Below, one piece after another: positions 10,305 through 19,091 of a stretch of 54,940 nucleotides of DNA (positions are counted from its first letter, which is position 1; every line of letters starts with the position of its first letter). Made by a program: the position numbers and the translations under genes. This stretch comes from Woeseiaceae bacterium (GTDB lineage Bacteria; Pseudomonadota; Gammaproteobacteria; Steroidobacterales; Woeseiaceae): the NCBI GenBank assembly GCA_024640365.1, contig JAHEFE010000016.1, positions 1 through 54,940 of the forward strand, given 5' to 3'. The notes below the pieces were generated by a model, which saw only the letters and a program-made list of their open reading frames with translations, did no database searches and was not told where the DNA came from.

Positions 10305-10904
10305 ATGCACGCAATTGTTGATTGGATCGTTGAGACGGTTGGCCGATTTGGCTATTCGGGCATTTTCTTGCTGATGATGATCGAGAGCAGCTTCTTTCCG
10401 TTTCCCAGTGAAGTGGTAATGATCCCGGCGGGTTATCTGGCATTCCAGGGAGAGATGGGTTTGTGGCAAGTGATTTGTCTCGGGATTGCCGGCAGTATTG
10501 CGGGAGCGCTCATCAATTATTACCTGGCTATCAGTCTCGGCCGGCCATTAATCCTTCGCTACGGAAAGTACGTTTTCTTGGGGCCGGAGACCCTCGATAA
10601 AGTTGACCGCTTTTTTGAGAAGCATGGGGAAATTGCTACGTTCAATGGGCGTCTGGTCCCTGGAATTAGACAGCTAATTTCATTGCCCGCCGGTTTGGCT
10701 CGTATGAATATTGGACGATTCGTTTTTTATACCAGCCTTGGTGCTGGAATATGGGTCACTATTCTCACGCTGCTCGGTTTTGTGCTGGGGGCCCAGGAAG
10801 AATTGATTCGTTCCCGGTTAAGCGAGATAACTATTATCGCCATCATATTCGTGGCGGTCTCTACGATCGCCTATTATTTTTGGCAACGGCAGCGCCGCAA
10901 TTAG
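10305..10904 (+). CDS. DedA-family membrane protein (candidate undecaprenyl-phosphate flippase)
   Basis: A 199-residue DedA/SNARE-associated-type protein with about five to six hydrophobic segments. Family signatures are present: the ESSFFPFPSEVVMIPAG motif near residue 27, the GSIAGALINYYLA segment, and the basic GRLVPGIRQLISLPAGLARM motif. DedA proteins such as UptA were recently shown to return undecaprenyl phosphate to the cytoplasmic side, and Burkholderia DbcA is needed for polymyxin resistance. Here the gene lies 16 bp after arnF, so I infer that it recycles the carrier freed by ArnT. An unrelated general DedA function remains possible. Confidence 0.85.
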   Translation: MHAIVDWIVETVGRFGYSGIFLLMMIESSFFPFPSEVVMIPAGYLAFQGEMGLWQVICLGIAGSIAGALINYYLAISLGRPLILRYGKYVFLGPETLDKVDRFFEKHGEIATFNGRLVPGIRQLISLPAGLARMNIGRFVFYTSLGAGIWVTILTLLGFVLGAQEELIRSRLSEITIIAIIFVAVSTIAYYFWQRQRRN

Positions 10905-10994
10905 TTTATCCACAAGCTCTGCAATAATTTTATTGAATTCCTGCGGAGCAAGGTTTTGACCGTGATTCAATTGACTGCGGCGGGCGGGGCATTA

Positions 10995-12581
10995 CTAGAT
11001 GCTTGATGGAATCGTCCAGTCCGGTTGAATCGTGCCCTGGTCAAATACTATTTCGCGGTGTGCGCTCCAGGTTGAAATTATCGCTTCCGGCGTACCAATG
11101 CCCGCACCCCTTGGGTCACCGCTTGGCCCGAACCAGTGGTTTTGCGGAGCGCCCGTGGTACGCGCACGCATCCCGCAATACGTGGTGCCATTGACGGTTG
11201 CTGCTAATACGCGATTTTGAAATTCGACGTCTGCACTGACAACTGCAGCCGTGAGGTGATGTGACATACGTTCAAGCAGTTCGAGTACTTGCGGAATTTC
11301 ATCACTGTTGTACGAGGTTATTATCTGGAACGGCCCGAATAACTCTGTTGTAAGTAAGTCGAAATAGCCATCTGCAAATCGGGCCAGTGGTACCCGTATT
11401 GCAGTGGGCTGATAGGCGCCATAACAGTCTGGAATATTGTGATCACTCAATGTGGTGCCACCGAATAGTAGTTCAGCCCCTGGTACCTTCATAACTGCTG
11501 CAACATGTGCGCTAATTTGATCGTTCGACCAGGACAGCACCGGGCCGACGGTGAGATCGGCAAGTGATCTTCTTTTGGCCAAATTGGCCAGTTTCGGAAA
11601 CAGCGATTCTGACCAGTTGTCATGAACGAACAGAATGCTTTGAGCTGAACACTTTTGGCCGGCCGCATTATAGGCATCCTCGTCAGATTGCCAGGCAACA
11701 TAGTCGACCCATCGTGGATCAAAATCGGGACCAATTACTTTCCAGTCAAAACCTGCATCTTCGAGACGAACTCTGCCGTTGACTGTGGAGGACAGCCTCT
11801 CGGCAACCGCACTTGAACCGGTAAACTGAACCAGTCGGATCCGATCTGCAGCTGACTCAATCAATGTGCCCATGTCTTTACCCTGACAATGGATCATGTC
11901 GATATCAGACGGATCCAGTCCGCATTGAATCAAAAGGCGCAGGAACTGCTCAAAGACCACGCTAACTTTGGAGTCAACTTTTACGAGCGGTCGATTACCC
12001 ATAAACAGGGCGCCCAATGTCTGCAGGGCTGGAATTTCCAATGGGAAATTGAATGGTGCTACAACGACCACAGGGCCAAATGGCCAACGGTAACCTCTTG
12101 ATTCCTGGCCAGTTCTATCGCCTGGATTGGAAAAACCACGGCCAAGAAAGCGCACTCCGTCGCCGCTGAAATTCTCCAGAAACACGCGCGTAACAATGAC
12201 TTCATTGAGACATTGCTGCCAGCTTTTAGGCATCACTCGTTGCGTCAATTTGGTGAAAAAAGCTTCAACGTCAGGGGTTGCGAGAAGCGCGGCGGCTCTG
12301 GCGCAAACATTCCCTAAATGTACGTAGCGCTCGGTATTGTGCAGCGGATTGTGGAGCCCATATTTCGGACATCGCTCGAGGCCGCTAATGAATGGTGCGG
12401 CATCGTGGGAGTCAGGAACTGTGAGAAATAAATCACCGTTCATAGGGTCCAGGATGTCGTTTCGAACCGTATCGGACGAGAACCAGTTGCCGTCAGCCAA
12501 ATTCTGTACGATGCCAGGTGAACTGCCGGTCATGCCGTTGAACGGGTCAACGGTTGCAAACAATGGGAGCTTTACAGTCAT
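10995..12581 (-). CDS. ALDH12-like 1-pyrroline-5-carboxylate dehydrogenase
   Basis: A 528-residue aldehyde dehydrogenase whose closest recalled pattern is the plant mitochondrial P5C dehydrogenase (ALDH12A1). Shared features are VAPFNFPLEIP, GALFMGNRPLVKVDSKVS, RLEDAGFDWKVIGPD in place of the usual ELGGK region, and AGQKCSAQSILF with the catalytic cysteine. Expected reaction: glutamate-5-semialdehyde plus NAD+ to glutamate. A GAGGA box six bases before the ATG supports the start. It is 123 bp from the acyl-CoA ligase gene on the same strand, without an obvious pathway link. The arginine-hydrolase genes at 26504-28375 could supply ornithine-derived substrate. Confidence 0.85.
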   Translation of the reverse strand: MTVKLPLFATVDPFNGMTGSSPGIVQNLADGNWFSSDTVRNDILDPMNGDLFLTVPDSHDAAPFISGLERCPKYGLHNPLHNTERYVHLGNVCARAAALLATPDVEAFFTKLTQRVMPKSWQQCLNEVIVTRVFLENFSGDGVRFLGRGFSNPGDRTGQESRGYRWPFGPVVVVAPFNFPLEIPALQTLGALFMGNRPLVKVDSKVSVVFEQFLRLLIQCGLDPSDIDMIHCQGKDMGTLIESAADRIRLVQFTGSSAVAERLSSTVNGRVRLEDAGFDWKVIGPDFDPRWVDYVAWQSDEDAYNAAGQKCSAQSILFVHDNWSESLFPKLANLAKRRSLADLTVGPVLSWSNDQISAHVAAVMKVPGAELLFGGTTLSDHNIPDCYGAYQPTAIRVPLARFADGYFDLLTTELFGPFQIITSYNSDEIPQVLELLERMSHHLTAAVVSADVEFQNRVLAATVNGTTYCGMRARTTGAPQNHWFGPSGDPRGAGIGTPEAIISTWSAHREIVFDQGTIQPDWTIPSSI

Positions 12582-12704
12582 GGAGGGTCCTCATCCAAAG
12601 TCATATTCAGGGTCGCACTATACTACGAATGACTGGAAGATCTCTTGTGCGTCCAATCATTCCGGTTAACTTCTTCTAAAGAAAAGAAGGCATTGGAGAG
12701 GTAT

Positions 12705-14351
12705 CTATTCCCAGCAAATTCGATTTGCAAATGTTCGGCTGATTACCGCTTTGTACATGGCTTCAAGCTTGTCGCGCTTCAGTTTCATGGTTGGTGTCAG
12801 AAGCTCATTTTCAATGGTCCATGGTTCTTTGGCGATGACAATTGCCGCCAGGCGTTCATGACTTTCGAGTACGCCATTCACCTGTTCAAGAGTATTTTCG
12901 AGACTTTCCTCAATTTTTTCTTTCGCTAGTTTTGCCCCGATTGGGGAGAGGACGACCACCGCGATCGGGGCCGGTAAGCCCGAACCCATGACACAAATTT
13001 GTTCTAATAGTGGGCTTGCAGACAACTTCGATTCAATAGGCACTGGTGTTACATACTTGCCCTTGGCTGATTTGAACAGATCCTTGACCCGTCCTGTGAT
13101 CCGGAAAGCTTGACAGCTTTCATCCCACTCACCTTTGTCACCCGTGCGAAAAAAGCCATCGTCGGTAAAAGCGGCTTTGGTCAGTTCCGGCTCTTTGTAA
13201 TATTCGGTCATCACTGCTGGTGAGCGCAGCAAAATTTCGCCTTGCTCCGATAACTTCATTTCTGTACCTGGTATCGGATTGCCAATTGTTCCAATTCGCT
13301 CGATGCTAAATGGTGAGTTATTGCAAGATAGGCCGGTAGTCTCGGTCATGCCCCAGCCTTCCCCGATATCAATACCAATGCGCTGATACCACTTGAGGGT
13401 AATAGGAGATATAGGTGCGGATCCAGAGCCGGTCAGGCGTGCGTAGCCAAGACCCAATTGTTCCCTAAGGTCTTTTGCGACGGCTTTTCCCACAAAAGGA
13501 ATGGCCAGAAGAATGCTGAGTTTGAGCGGTGAGATCTTAGCCTGGATGCCGGCCTGGAATTTGACCCAGAGGCGCGGGACGGAAACAAACAGAGTTACTT
13601 TCGCCCGTTTCAGGTCCGTCTGAAAAGTCGCCAATGACTCGGAAAAATAAATTTCTACACCGGCAATGATCGCGGGGCCTTCAACAACGGCTCTCTCCGT
13701 GATGTGGGCCAACGGCAAGTACGAGAGTGAGCGGTCGCTTTCGTTGAATTCGAGAATCGATGCGCAGGTTGTACAAGAGTATTCATAGGCACCGAAACTC
13801 AAGATGACGCCTTTCGGGTTTCCAGTGCTACCCGATGTGTACAAAATAGACATAACGTCCCCGCTGTCTGGCTCGTGCAGGTCAGCAAGCGGTTCATTTT
13901 TGTCGACGAGGTCCAGCCACTGGTGGTCGCAGTCAATCGTCTGATAGGGGAAACCGATCTTGATGATCGAATCATCGAGCACTTTGCCGGGTTCCTCCCA
14001 ATTATCCAGAAGGCCGATAAATACGGCTTTGGCCTCGCTGTGATCAATCACATAACGTATCGTTTTTGCCTCGGCCGTTGGGTAAATCGGTACCGAAATA
14101 AGACCCGCCATCATCACTGCGCAGTCTGCAAGGAACCACTCTGCCGAGTTCTTGGCCAGAATGGCAACCTTGTCCCCGGGTACCAAGCCGAGATCAAGCA
14201 GCGCGCTTGCCATGCGTCGGGATATATCGGCGGCTTCTGACCAACTGAAAGTTTGCACTTGGCCATTACGTGGTTGGTGCAAAAAAGCACGATCCGGAGT
14301 TCTTTCGGCCCAACTCAACAAATGATGATAAGACGTTTGTACCGCAGCCAT
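12705..14351 (-). CDS. Long-chain acyl-CoA synthetase (AMP-binding enzyme)
   Basis: A 548-residue adenylate-forming enzyme of the FAA1/FadD15 type. It contains the phosphate-binding LYTSGSTGNPKGVILS (about residue 165), GWGMTETTG, a GEILLRSPAVMTEYY stretch, and the hinge region FRTGDKGEWDE followed by GRVKDLFKSAKGKYV. It should activate fatty acids to acyl-CoA at the membrane or in the cytoplasm. I set the start at the ATG at 14351 because AAGGA stands six bases before it; an upstream in-frame TTG would add eight residues. It lies upstream of the ALDH12-like gene and may be co-transcribed with it. Confidence 0.9.
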   Translation of the reverse strand: MAAVQTSYHHLLSWAERTPDRAFLHQPRNGQVQTFSWSEAADISRRMASALLDLGLVPGDKVAILAKNSAEWFLADCAVMMAGLISVPIYPTAEAKTIRYVIDHSEAKAVFIGLLDNWEEPGKVLDDSIIKIGFPYQTIDCDHQWLDLVDKNEPLADLHEPDSGDVMSILYTSGSTGNPKGVILSFGAYEYSCTTCASILEFNESDRSLSYLPLAHITERAVVEGPAIIAGVEIYFSESLATFQTDLKRAKVTLFVSVPRLWVKFQAGIQAKISPLKLSILLAIPFVGKAVAKDLREQLGLGYARLTGSGSAPISPITLKWYQRIGIDIGEGWGMTETTGLSCNNSPFSIERIGTIGNPIPGTEMKLSEQGEILLRSPAVMTEYYKEPELTKAAFTDDGFFRTGDKGEWDESCQAFRITGRVKDLFKSAKGKYVTPVPIESKLSASPLLEQICVMGSGLPAPIAVVVLSPIGAKLAKEKIEESLENTLEQVNGVLESHERLAAIVIAKEPWTIENELLTPTMKLKRDKLEAMYKAVISRTFANRICWE

Positions 14352-14430
14352 GCGTTGTCCTTTTTTCTCAGTCAATTTCGGTCACTGTGAAATAATCTGC
14401 TGACAATGGAGACAGTCAATGATTCTAGCG

Positions 14431-14835
14431 CTAGTCTACCACCGTCGGGCTGTTGAGGATCATACTGTCATAACTCACGATGCCCAAGATTTTGCCGTGA
14501 TCGATAATAGGTGCGCGTGAAATCTGAAAACGACTAAAGAATCGGGCGCAATAGCGAATATCCATTTCCGGGCGCACAAACAAGATAGGTTTGGACATGA
14601 TCTCGTAAACATTGATTCGTTCGGGAGAACGATTCTTGGCGAGCACCTGTGTAGCGATATCCGCCGGAATCAAAATTCCGTATTCATCTTCTTCGTATCG
14701 CTTATCAATTATTAGAGTTCGTGAATTGCTCTCAGTCATCAATTTAGTGGCTTCTGCAACGGTCGTTAACCCATCAATGACAATGAAATTTGTTTCCATG
14801 ACATCTTTGACAGTGATATTCCAAGGCTCGCTCAT
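14431..14835 (-). CDS. Tandem CBS-domain protein
   Basis: A 134-residue protein made almost entirely of two CBS motifs, the first beginning VKDVMETNFIVIDG and the second VYEIMSKPILFVRPEM. CBS pairs bind adenine nucleotides and usually gate enzymes or channels. The gene is last of a four-gene overlapping cluster: its ATG overlaps the stop of the PII-like gene by 4 bp. With two DUF1538 membrane proteins and a PII-like protein in the same transcript, I infer a regulatory subunit or sensor for that transporter. No enzyme domain is present. Confidence 0.9.
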   Translation of the reverse strand: MSEPWNITVKDVMETNFIVIDGLTTVAEATKLMTESNSRTLIIDKRYEEDEYGILIPADIATQVLAKNRSPERINVYEIMSKPILFVRPEMDIRYCARFFSRFQISRAPIIDHGKILGIVSYDSMILNSPTVVD

Positions 14836-15185
14836 GGTTCTATCTCCTCGAATTCGGGTTTGATTTTCTCAATTTGATGGGCTACGCCTACGGCGTCTTC
14901 AACGCTTATCTGAAATGCTATTCCGGTTCCCGGAGAAACATCGAATTCTCCGGCCACGCAAACCGTCTCAAGAATGGTTCTGGCACGATGTTCTTCCACC
15001 AACAGCAGTACCATATCTCGCTGGGTTTCCAGCGTGAGACCTAAAAAGGTCTTTTTCTCTTCAACCCCTTCGCCCCGAGCGTGATTAATGACTGTGCAAC
15101 CGGTCGCGCCGGCTTCTCTCGCGGCTTCTGTAATGGCTATGGTCTTGGTGTCATCGGCCAACACGATGATTAATTTGAATCTCAT
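14832..15185 (-). CDS. Short PII-like (GlnB-fold) signalling protein
   Basis: A 117-residue protein with the ferredoxin-like PII fold pattern: FKLIIVLADDTKTIAITEAAR at the N-terminus, then a GVEEKKTFLGLTLE stretch where the T-loop would be, and PGTGIAFQISVEDAVGV near the C-terminus resembling the G-x-G-x-I-F-V strand of GlnB. The T-loop is short and lacks the uridylylated tyrosine of GlnB/GlnK. It is encoded between DUF1538 and CBS genes with 4-bp overlaps on both sides. Probably a nucleotide-responsive regulator of the transporter rather than a nitrogen regulator. Confidence 0.8.
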   Translation of the reverse strand: MRFKLIIVLADDTKTIAITEAAREAGATGCTVINHARGEGVEEKKTFLGLTLETQRDMVLLLVEEHRARTILETVCVAGEFDVSPGTGIAFQISVEDAVGVAHQIEKIKPEFEEIEP

Positions 15186-15994
15186 GGTAAATCTCCTGTG
15201 GAGGCCTGCGCGCCGTCATTTGCAACAGAGTGCCGCAATTGACGGCGAGAACGCCAAGCTGAAAGTTGTGCATATGCCATTACTGACATGATCGGGAAAA
15301 GACTGGCGAAAGCTACCAGGCCAAAGCCATCTATAAGTGGACTGCGACCTGGAATGCTTTCTGACAAGCCAAGTCCGAGGGCGGCAATTAGCGGGACCGT
15401 AACGGTCGACGTCGTGACACCGCCCGAGTCATATGCCAGAGCAATAATTAGTTTTGGGGCAAATAGAGTTTGTATTACAACAACAAGGTATCCGCTAACA
15501 ATGAAGTACTGAATGGGTATGCCAACAATGATTCGAAATACACCAATAGTTAGCCCAATCGCAACGCCGATCGCAACGGCTATTCGTAAACCTCGTGCGG
15601 CAATAGCACCTACTGACAATTCTTCCGCTTTAAGAGCAACGGCAATCAGGGCCGGCTCCGCAATCGTTGTACTAAACCCAATGGCAAATGCAAAAATGTA
15701 GGTCCAGAAATAGTCGCCCCAGGCGGTTGAGGCGCTGCCGTCGCTGACGCCGAGGAATTCGTGATGGGCAAGCTGTTCGGCCATCATCCGGCCGATAGGA
15801 AATAGAGCTTCTTCCAGCCCTATAAGGAATAGAGCGAGACCGACCAATACGTAAACGAAGCCAATCAAAAGTCGGCGCGGTTGTGGCAGTGGTAGTCGCA
15901 GCACTGCGAACTGGAAGAAAAACAGTATCAATGCCAGCGGAAAGACATCCTGCAGGGTGCCTAGCAGAGCGTGCAATATGCCGTAGTTGGCCAT
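15182..15994 (-). CDS. DUF1538 membrane protein, second subunit (UmpB-like)
   Basis: A 270-residue polytopic membrane protein with about seven hydrophobic stretches. It repeats the signature motifs of its neighbour: [15 protein letters not shown] and [23 protein letters not shown]1538 pairs were reported as the two-component Na+(Li+,K+)/H+ antiporter UmpAB in Halomonas; I recall this but could not check it. The start ATG shares one base with the stop of the first DUF1538 gene (TAATG), implying coupled translation and equimolar subunits. Transport activity is inferred from family only. Confidence 0.85.
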   Translation of the reverse strand: MANYGILHALLGTLQDVFPLALILFFFQFAVLRLPLPQPRRLLIGFVYVLVGLALFLIGLEEALFPIGRMMAEQLAHHEFLGVSDGSASTAWGDYFWTYIFAFAIGFSTTIAEPALIAVALKAEELSVGAIAARGLRIAVAIGVAIGLTIGVFRIIVGIPIQYFIVSGYLVVVIQTLFAPKLIIALAYDSGGVTTSTVTVPLIAALGLGLSESIPGRSPLIDGFGLVAFASLFPIMSVMAYAQLSAWRSRRQLRHSVANDGAQASTGDLP

Positions 15995-16725
15995 TAGAAA
16001 AATGATCCGTAGGCAAGGACGAAAATGATGGGCGTCAATGAAGCAAATGCGATCAGGCCGAAGCCATCAGTAATCGGGTTGCGTCCCTTAATTGAGGACG
16101 CGAGGCCTACGCCCAATGCGGTCACCAGAGGAACTGTAATGGTGGAAGTCGTCACACCGCCTGAGTCATAAGCGATCCCAATTATTTCCGGCGGTGCTAA
16201 TGCGGTCATCATAACGACCAGCACGTAGCCGCCCGCGATGATGTAGTGCAACGGCCAGCCATTAAGGATGCGAAGGACGCCAATAATAATGGCTACACCT
16301 ACCGAGAGCGCAACAGTCAGTCGCAAACCCATCGCGTATGCGCGCATTGCTGCTTCTGTATTTTCGATGGCATTGCCGCTAGCGGCGACTTTTGCCGCTT
16401 CATCCGCGATAGCAATCAGAGCAGGTTCCGCAATGGTGGTACCGAACCCCAGGGCGAATGCGAATGCGATGAGCCAGAACAGTGATCCTTTACGGGCGAA
16501 GGCGTGCGCCATACTTCCGCCAAGTGGGAACAGACCCATTTCCAGACCACGAATGAACAGGGATAGCCCCGCCAGCACCAGTATTAGTCCCAGCAATAAT
16601 TCACCGAGGTTGTTAACGGGTTGCCGCAGCACGAAGAGCTGGAAAAAAGCTATGACAACCACGATCGGCGCTAGATCACGTGCGCTTGCTAACAGTGATT
16701 GCAGACTAGACTTAAAATAATTCAT
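15994..16725 (-). CDS. DUF1538 membrane protein, first subunit (UmpA-like)
   Basis: A 243-residue polytopic membrane protein with about seven hydrophobic segments. Motifs are [18 protein letters not shown] and [20 protein letters not shown], nearly identical to those of the second subunit, which points to an ancient duplication. Conserved acidic residues in EPAL and YDSGG sit within membrane segments and are good candidates for cation binding. It is the first gene of the four-gene cluster and starts 50 bp after the stop of the CocE-like gene on the same strand, so read-through from that gene is possible. Confidence 0.85.
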   Translation of the reverse strand: MNYFKSSLQSLLASARDLAPIVVVIAFFQLFVLRQPVNNLGELLLGLILVLAGLSLFIRGLEMGLFPLGGSMAHAFARKGSLFWLIAFAFALGFGTTIAEPALIAIADEAAKVAASGNAIENTEAAMRAYAMGLRLTVALSVGVAIIIGVLRILNGWPLHYIIAGGYVLVVMMTALAPPEIIGIAYDSGGVTTSTITVPLVTALGVGLASSIKGRNPITDGFGLIAFASLTPIIFVLAYGSFF

Positions 16726-16775
16726 TCAGTAATTGCGGGTAGCCTGTTGGTAATAGATGATTATCAACTAATTTC

Positions 16776-18896
16776 TTATTGGTAATCTCGGGGTATCGAT
16801 TCTTCCCAAGTGCGTTCCTTTACTAAGGTGCCGTTTTCAAATAATTTTCGCGTGAACTCGTAATAAAAATTATCGACGTCGCTGTGAAAATTAAACAGCC
16901 CCTGGAATACCAGCTCTCGATTGTCCTTCAAGTCCCAAGTGTACTTATACTCTGCATCGACTGCGGTATGAGCTGGATCCTTGTCATTGGTCGTGTGGTA
17001 AATCGAGGCCAGGTAATGCACGCGTCCCCAAGGATAGTCGGAGTAGCCGGCATCCCTTGCGTGGACTTTGACTGTTTGTGTCAAATAATTGCGTTCTACG
17101 GTATTGATCTCCGCATAGCCCGACGGCGTTTCCGATTCGCCCTCGCCATAGCCCGGATAGTCGGCATACTCGACCGGTTCGGGGTAGTGTGGGGCAGGTC
17201 GTTTTTCGTAGGGAATAACCGGTAGTGTGAGTTTGGTTCCTTTGCCCAGATGCAATGACGTGGTCATTGGGTAAGGACTGGGCCACAGCATGGGCCACAA
17301 TGCGTTGTTGACGGCCAGTCGAATTCGATGGCCCTTGGGGAACACCCAGGACGTGAAGTGCATATCAATCTTGAGCGGATAAATTTGCCCGGGTACCAGG
17401 TCCTCCGGATTTTCTGCCGAGTTGCGGTGCGTGCCGTTTAAACCGGCCGCAGATACCAGTGATACCTGACCATCCGGAGCGACATCGGACAGGCGCACAA
17501 TCCAGTTTGCATGTGGCGCATCCGCAGAGACTTGCAGGTTTGCAACCGGCATGCCCAGGATTTCCAGGTCTTCTTCAAGAGTGCCAGAGTCATACACCAT
17601 GCTTTGACCGTCGGCCGGTTGTTGATCCCACGCGAGATCGCCAAACCACATGACGGGGCCGCCGGCGACTATCCCGGTAGTCGGTTTGTACTTCAGTTTG
17701 TGTTCCTGAGGTTTCTCAGGCTTGTTGCTTAACGTATGTGCCGCACTCGGATAGAGGACTTCTGACTTGGCGCGCTTTATTGGCCAGCCATCTTCATAGC
17801 GCCATGTTCCAGTAATCTCAGGTGCATCGGTTCCAGGGCGGTGCCAGTTGCGGACAAAAACCGAGAATTTCGGTTCGTCCATAATTCCGTTGTCTGCGTC
17901 GCGCAACCAATGGTCGAACCAGCGCACCGCTTCAGCACGCCATTCGATACCTTTTCCTGGGTAACCCCAGTTCGGAAACGTGTGTTGCCAGGGTCCAATC
18001 ATGCCTTTGACGGGTGCTTTTAAGTTCTCCAGCATTCGCGGCACGCTGTCGCGATAGCCGTCGTACCAGCCACCGATGACATAGGTCGGAACCTTGATGC
18101 TCGCATAGTCCTCATTTAATGACGCGCGATTCCAGAACGGTCCGTCACGTTGTTGGCGTTTGTACTGCACCATCCATGGATCGGTATTGAAGCGGTCACG
18201 GTAATAAGCGTCATCAATGATGAAGTCCGGGCTGGCCGGCTGAGCATTGGCAATATCCATGTCAATTTCCCACGCATCGACATGCATGATGCCATCCATG
18301 TAATGCACGTCATCTTCGTAAAGGTCATCCGCGGAATCGACAGCGATGATCGCTTTGAGGGCCGGCGGATTACGCATGGCCAGGTGGATGGAATTGAAGC
18401 CGCTCCACGAGATGCCAAACATGCCAATATTGCCATTGGAATAGGGCCGCTTTGATAGCCAGTCTATAGCGACCTCGGCATCTTCCTGTTCCTGATCCGT
18501 GTATTCATGCTGCACGACGACTCCGGTGCTACGACCCGTGCCACGAATGTCGATACGGGCGACAATGTAGTCGTTTTCGACGAAATATTGATAGAGTCCG
18601 AAACGACTGCCACGTCCTTCATCTTTACGATATGGGTTGTACTCGATAATGATGGGCAGTTTTTCGTCCGACTCCAGGTTGGCGGGAACGTAGAGGTCGA
18701 CCGCAAGTTGCACGCCGTCCGGCATGGGAATAAAGACTTCGCGTATTTCTCCGCCACGAGGTTTGTCCGCTGCATTCGCGATGGACTGCGTTGCCGCCAG
18801 GATAGTAAACAGCAGCAAGAGGCTGACACGCAGCACTTGCAATGGGCAGCAAAACGAAAAATGTTGTTTTGGAAGCTTCCATGAAATGGGTCGCAT
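16776..18896 (-). CDS. CocE/NonD-type (S15) secreted hydrolase
   Basis: A 706-residue alpha/beta hydrolase with an N-terminal hydrophobic segment (about 22-38) ending at a signal-peptidase-like ANA. The S15/CocE domain carries the nucleophile Ser163 in GISWSG, a GGWYDGYRD aspartate and the GPWQH histidine. A C-terminal jelly-roll (X-Pro dipeptidyl-peptidase C-terminal) domain starts at about 390. Members hydrolyse acyl esters, beta-lactam side chains or X-Pro peptides; the substrate here is unknown. It is probably exported to the periplasm. The stand-alone formyltransferase gene begins about 195 bp away in the opposite direction. Confidence 0.88.
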   Translation of the reverse strand: MRPISWKLPKQHFSFCCPLQVLRVSLLLLFTILAATQSIANAADKPRGGEIREVFIPMPDGVQLAVDLYVPANLESDEKLPIIIEYNPYRKDEGRGSRFGLYQYFVENDYIVARIDIRGTGRSTGVVVQHEYTDQEQEDAEVAIDWLSKRPYSNGNIGMFGISWSGFNSIHLAMRNPPALKAIIAVDSADDLYEDDVHYMDGIMHVDAWEIDMDIANAQPASPDFIIDDAYYRDRFNTDPWMVQYKRQQRDGPFWNRASLNEDYASIKVPTYVIGGWYDGYRDSVPRMLENLKAPVKGMIGPWQHTFPNWGYPGKGIEWRAEAVRWFDHWLRDADNGIMDEPKFSVFVRNWHRPGTDAPEITGTWRYEDGWPIKRAKSEVLYPSAAHTLSNKPEKPQEHKLKYKPTTGIVAGGPVMWFGDLAWDQQPADGQSMVYDSGTLEEDLEILGMPVANLQVSADAPHANWIVRLSDVAPDGQVSLVSAAGLNGTHRNSAENPEDLVPGQIYPLKIDMHFTSWVFPKGHRIRLAVNNALWPMLWPSPYPMTTSLHLGKGTKLTLPVIPYEKRPAPHYPEPVEYADYPGYGEGESETPSGYAEINTVERNYLTQTVKVHARDAGYSDYPWGRVHYLASIYHTTNDKDPAHTAVDAEYKYTWDLKDNRELVFQGLFNFHSDVDNFYYEFTRKLFENGTLVKERTWEESIPRDYQ

Positions 18897-19091
18897 TGCG
18901 AGATCCTTGCCGACGGACGAAGTTACAGATCTTTATAACGGATATTAGCGCTAACACCCAGCATTAGCATTGTTTGAGGGCTAGCGGGTTCCGGTATTTC
19001 ATTTGCCGGCCGCCCGATCATTTTCGTCCTCGCGCGACAAAAGTATCGCCACAGGATTCTTTTTTCCGCCGGTTACTTATAAGGTATCGGC

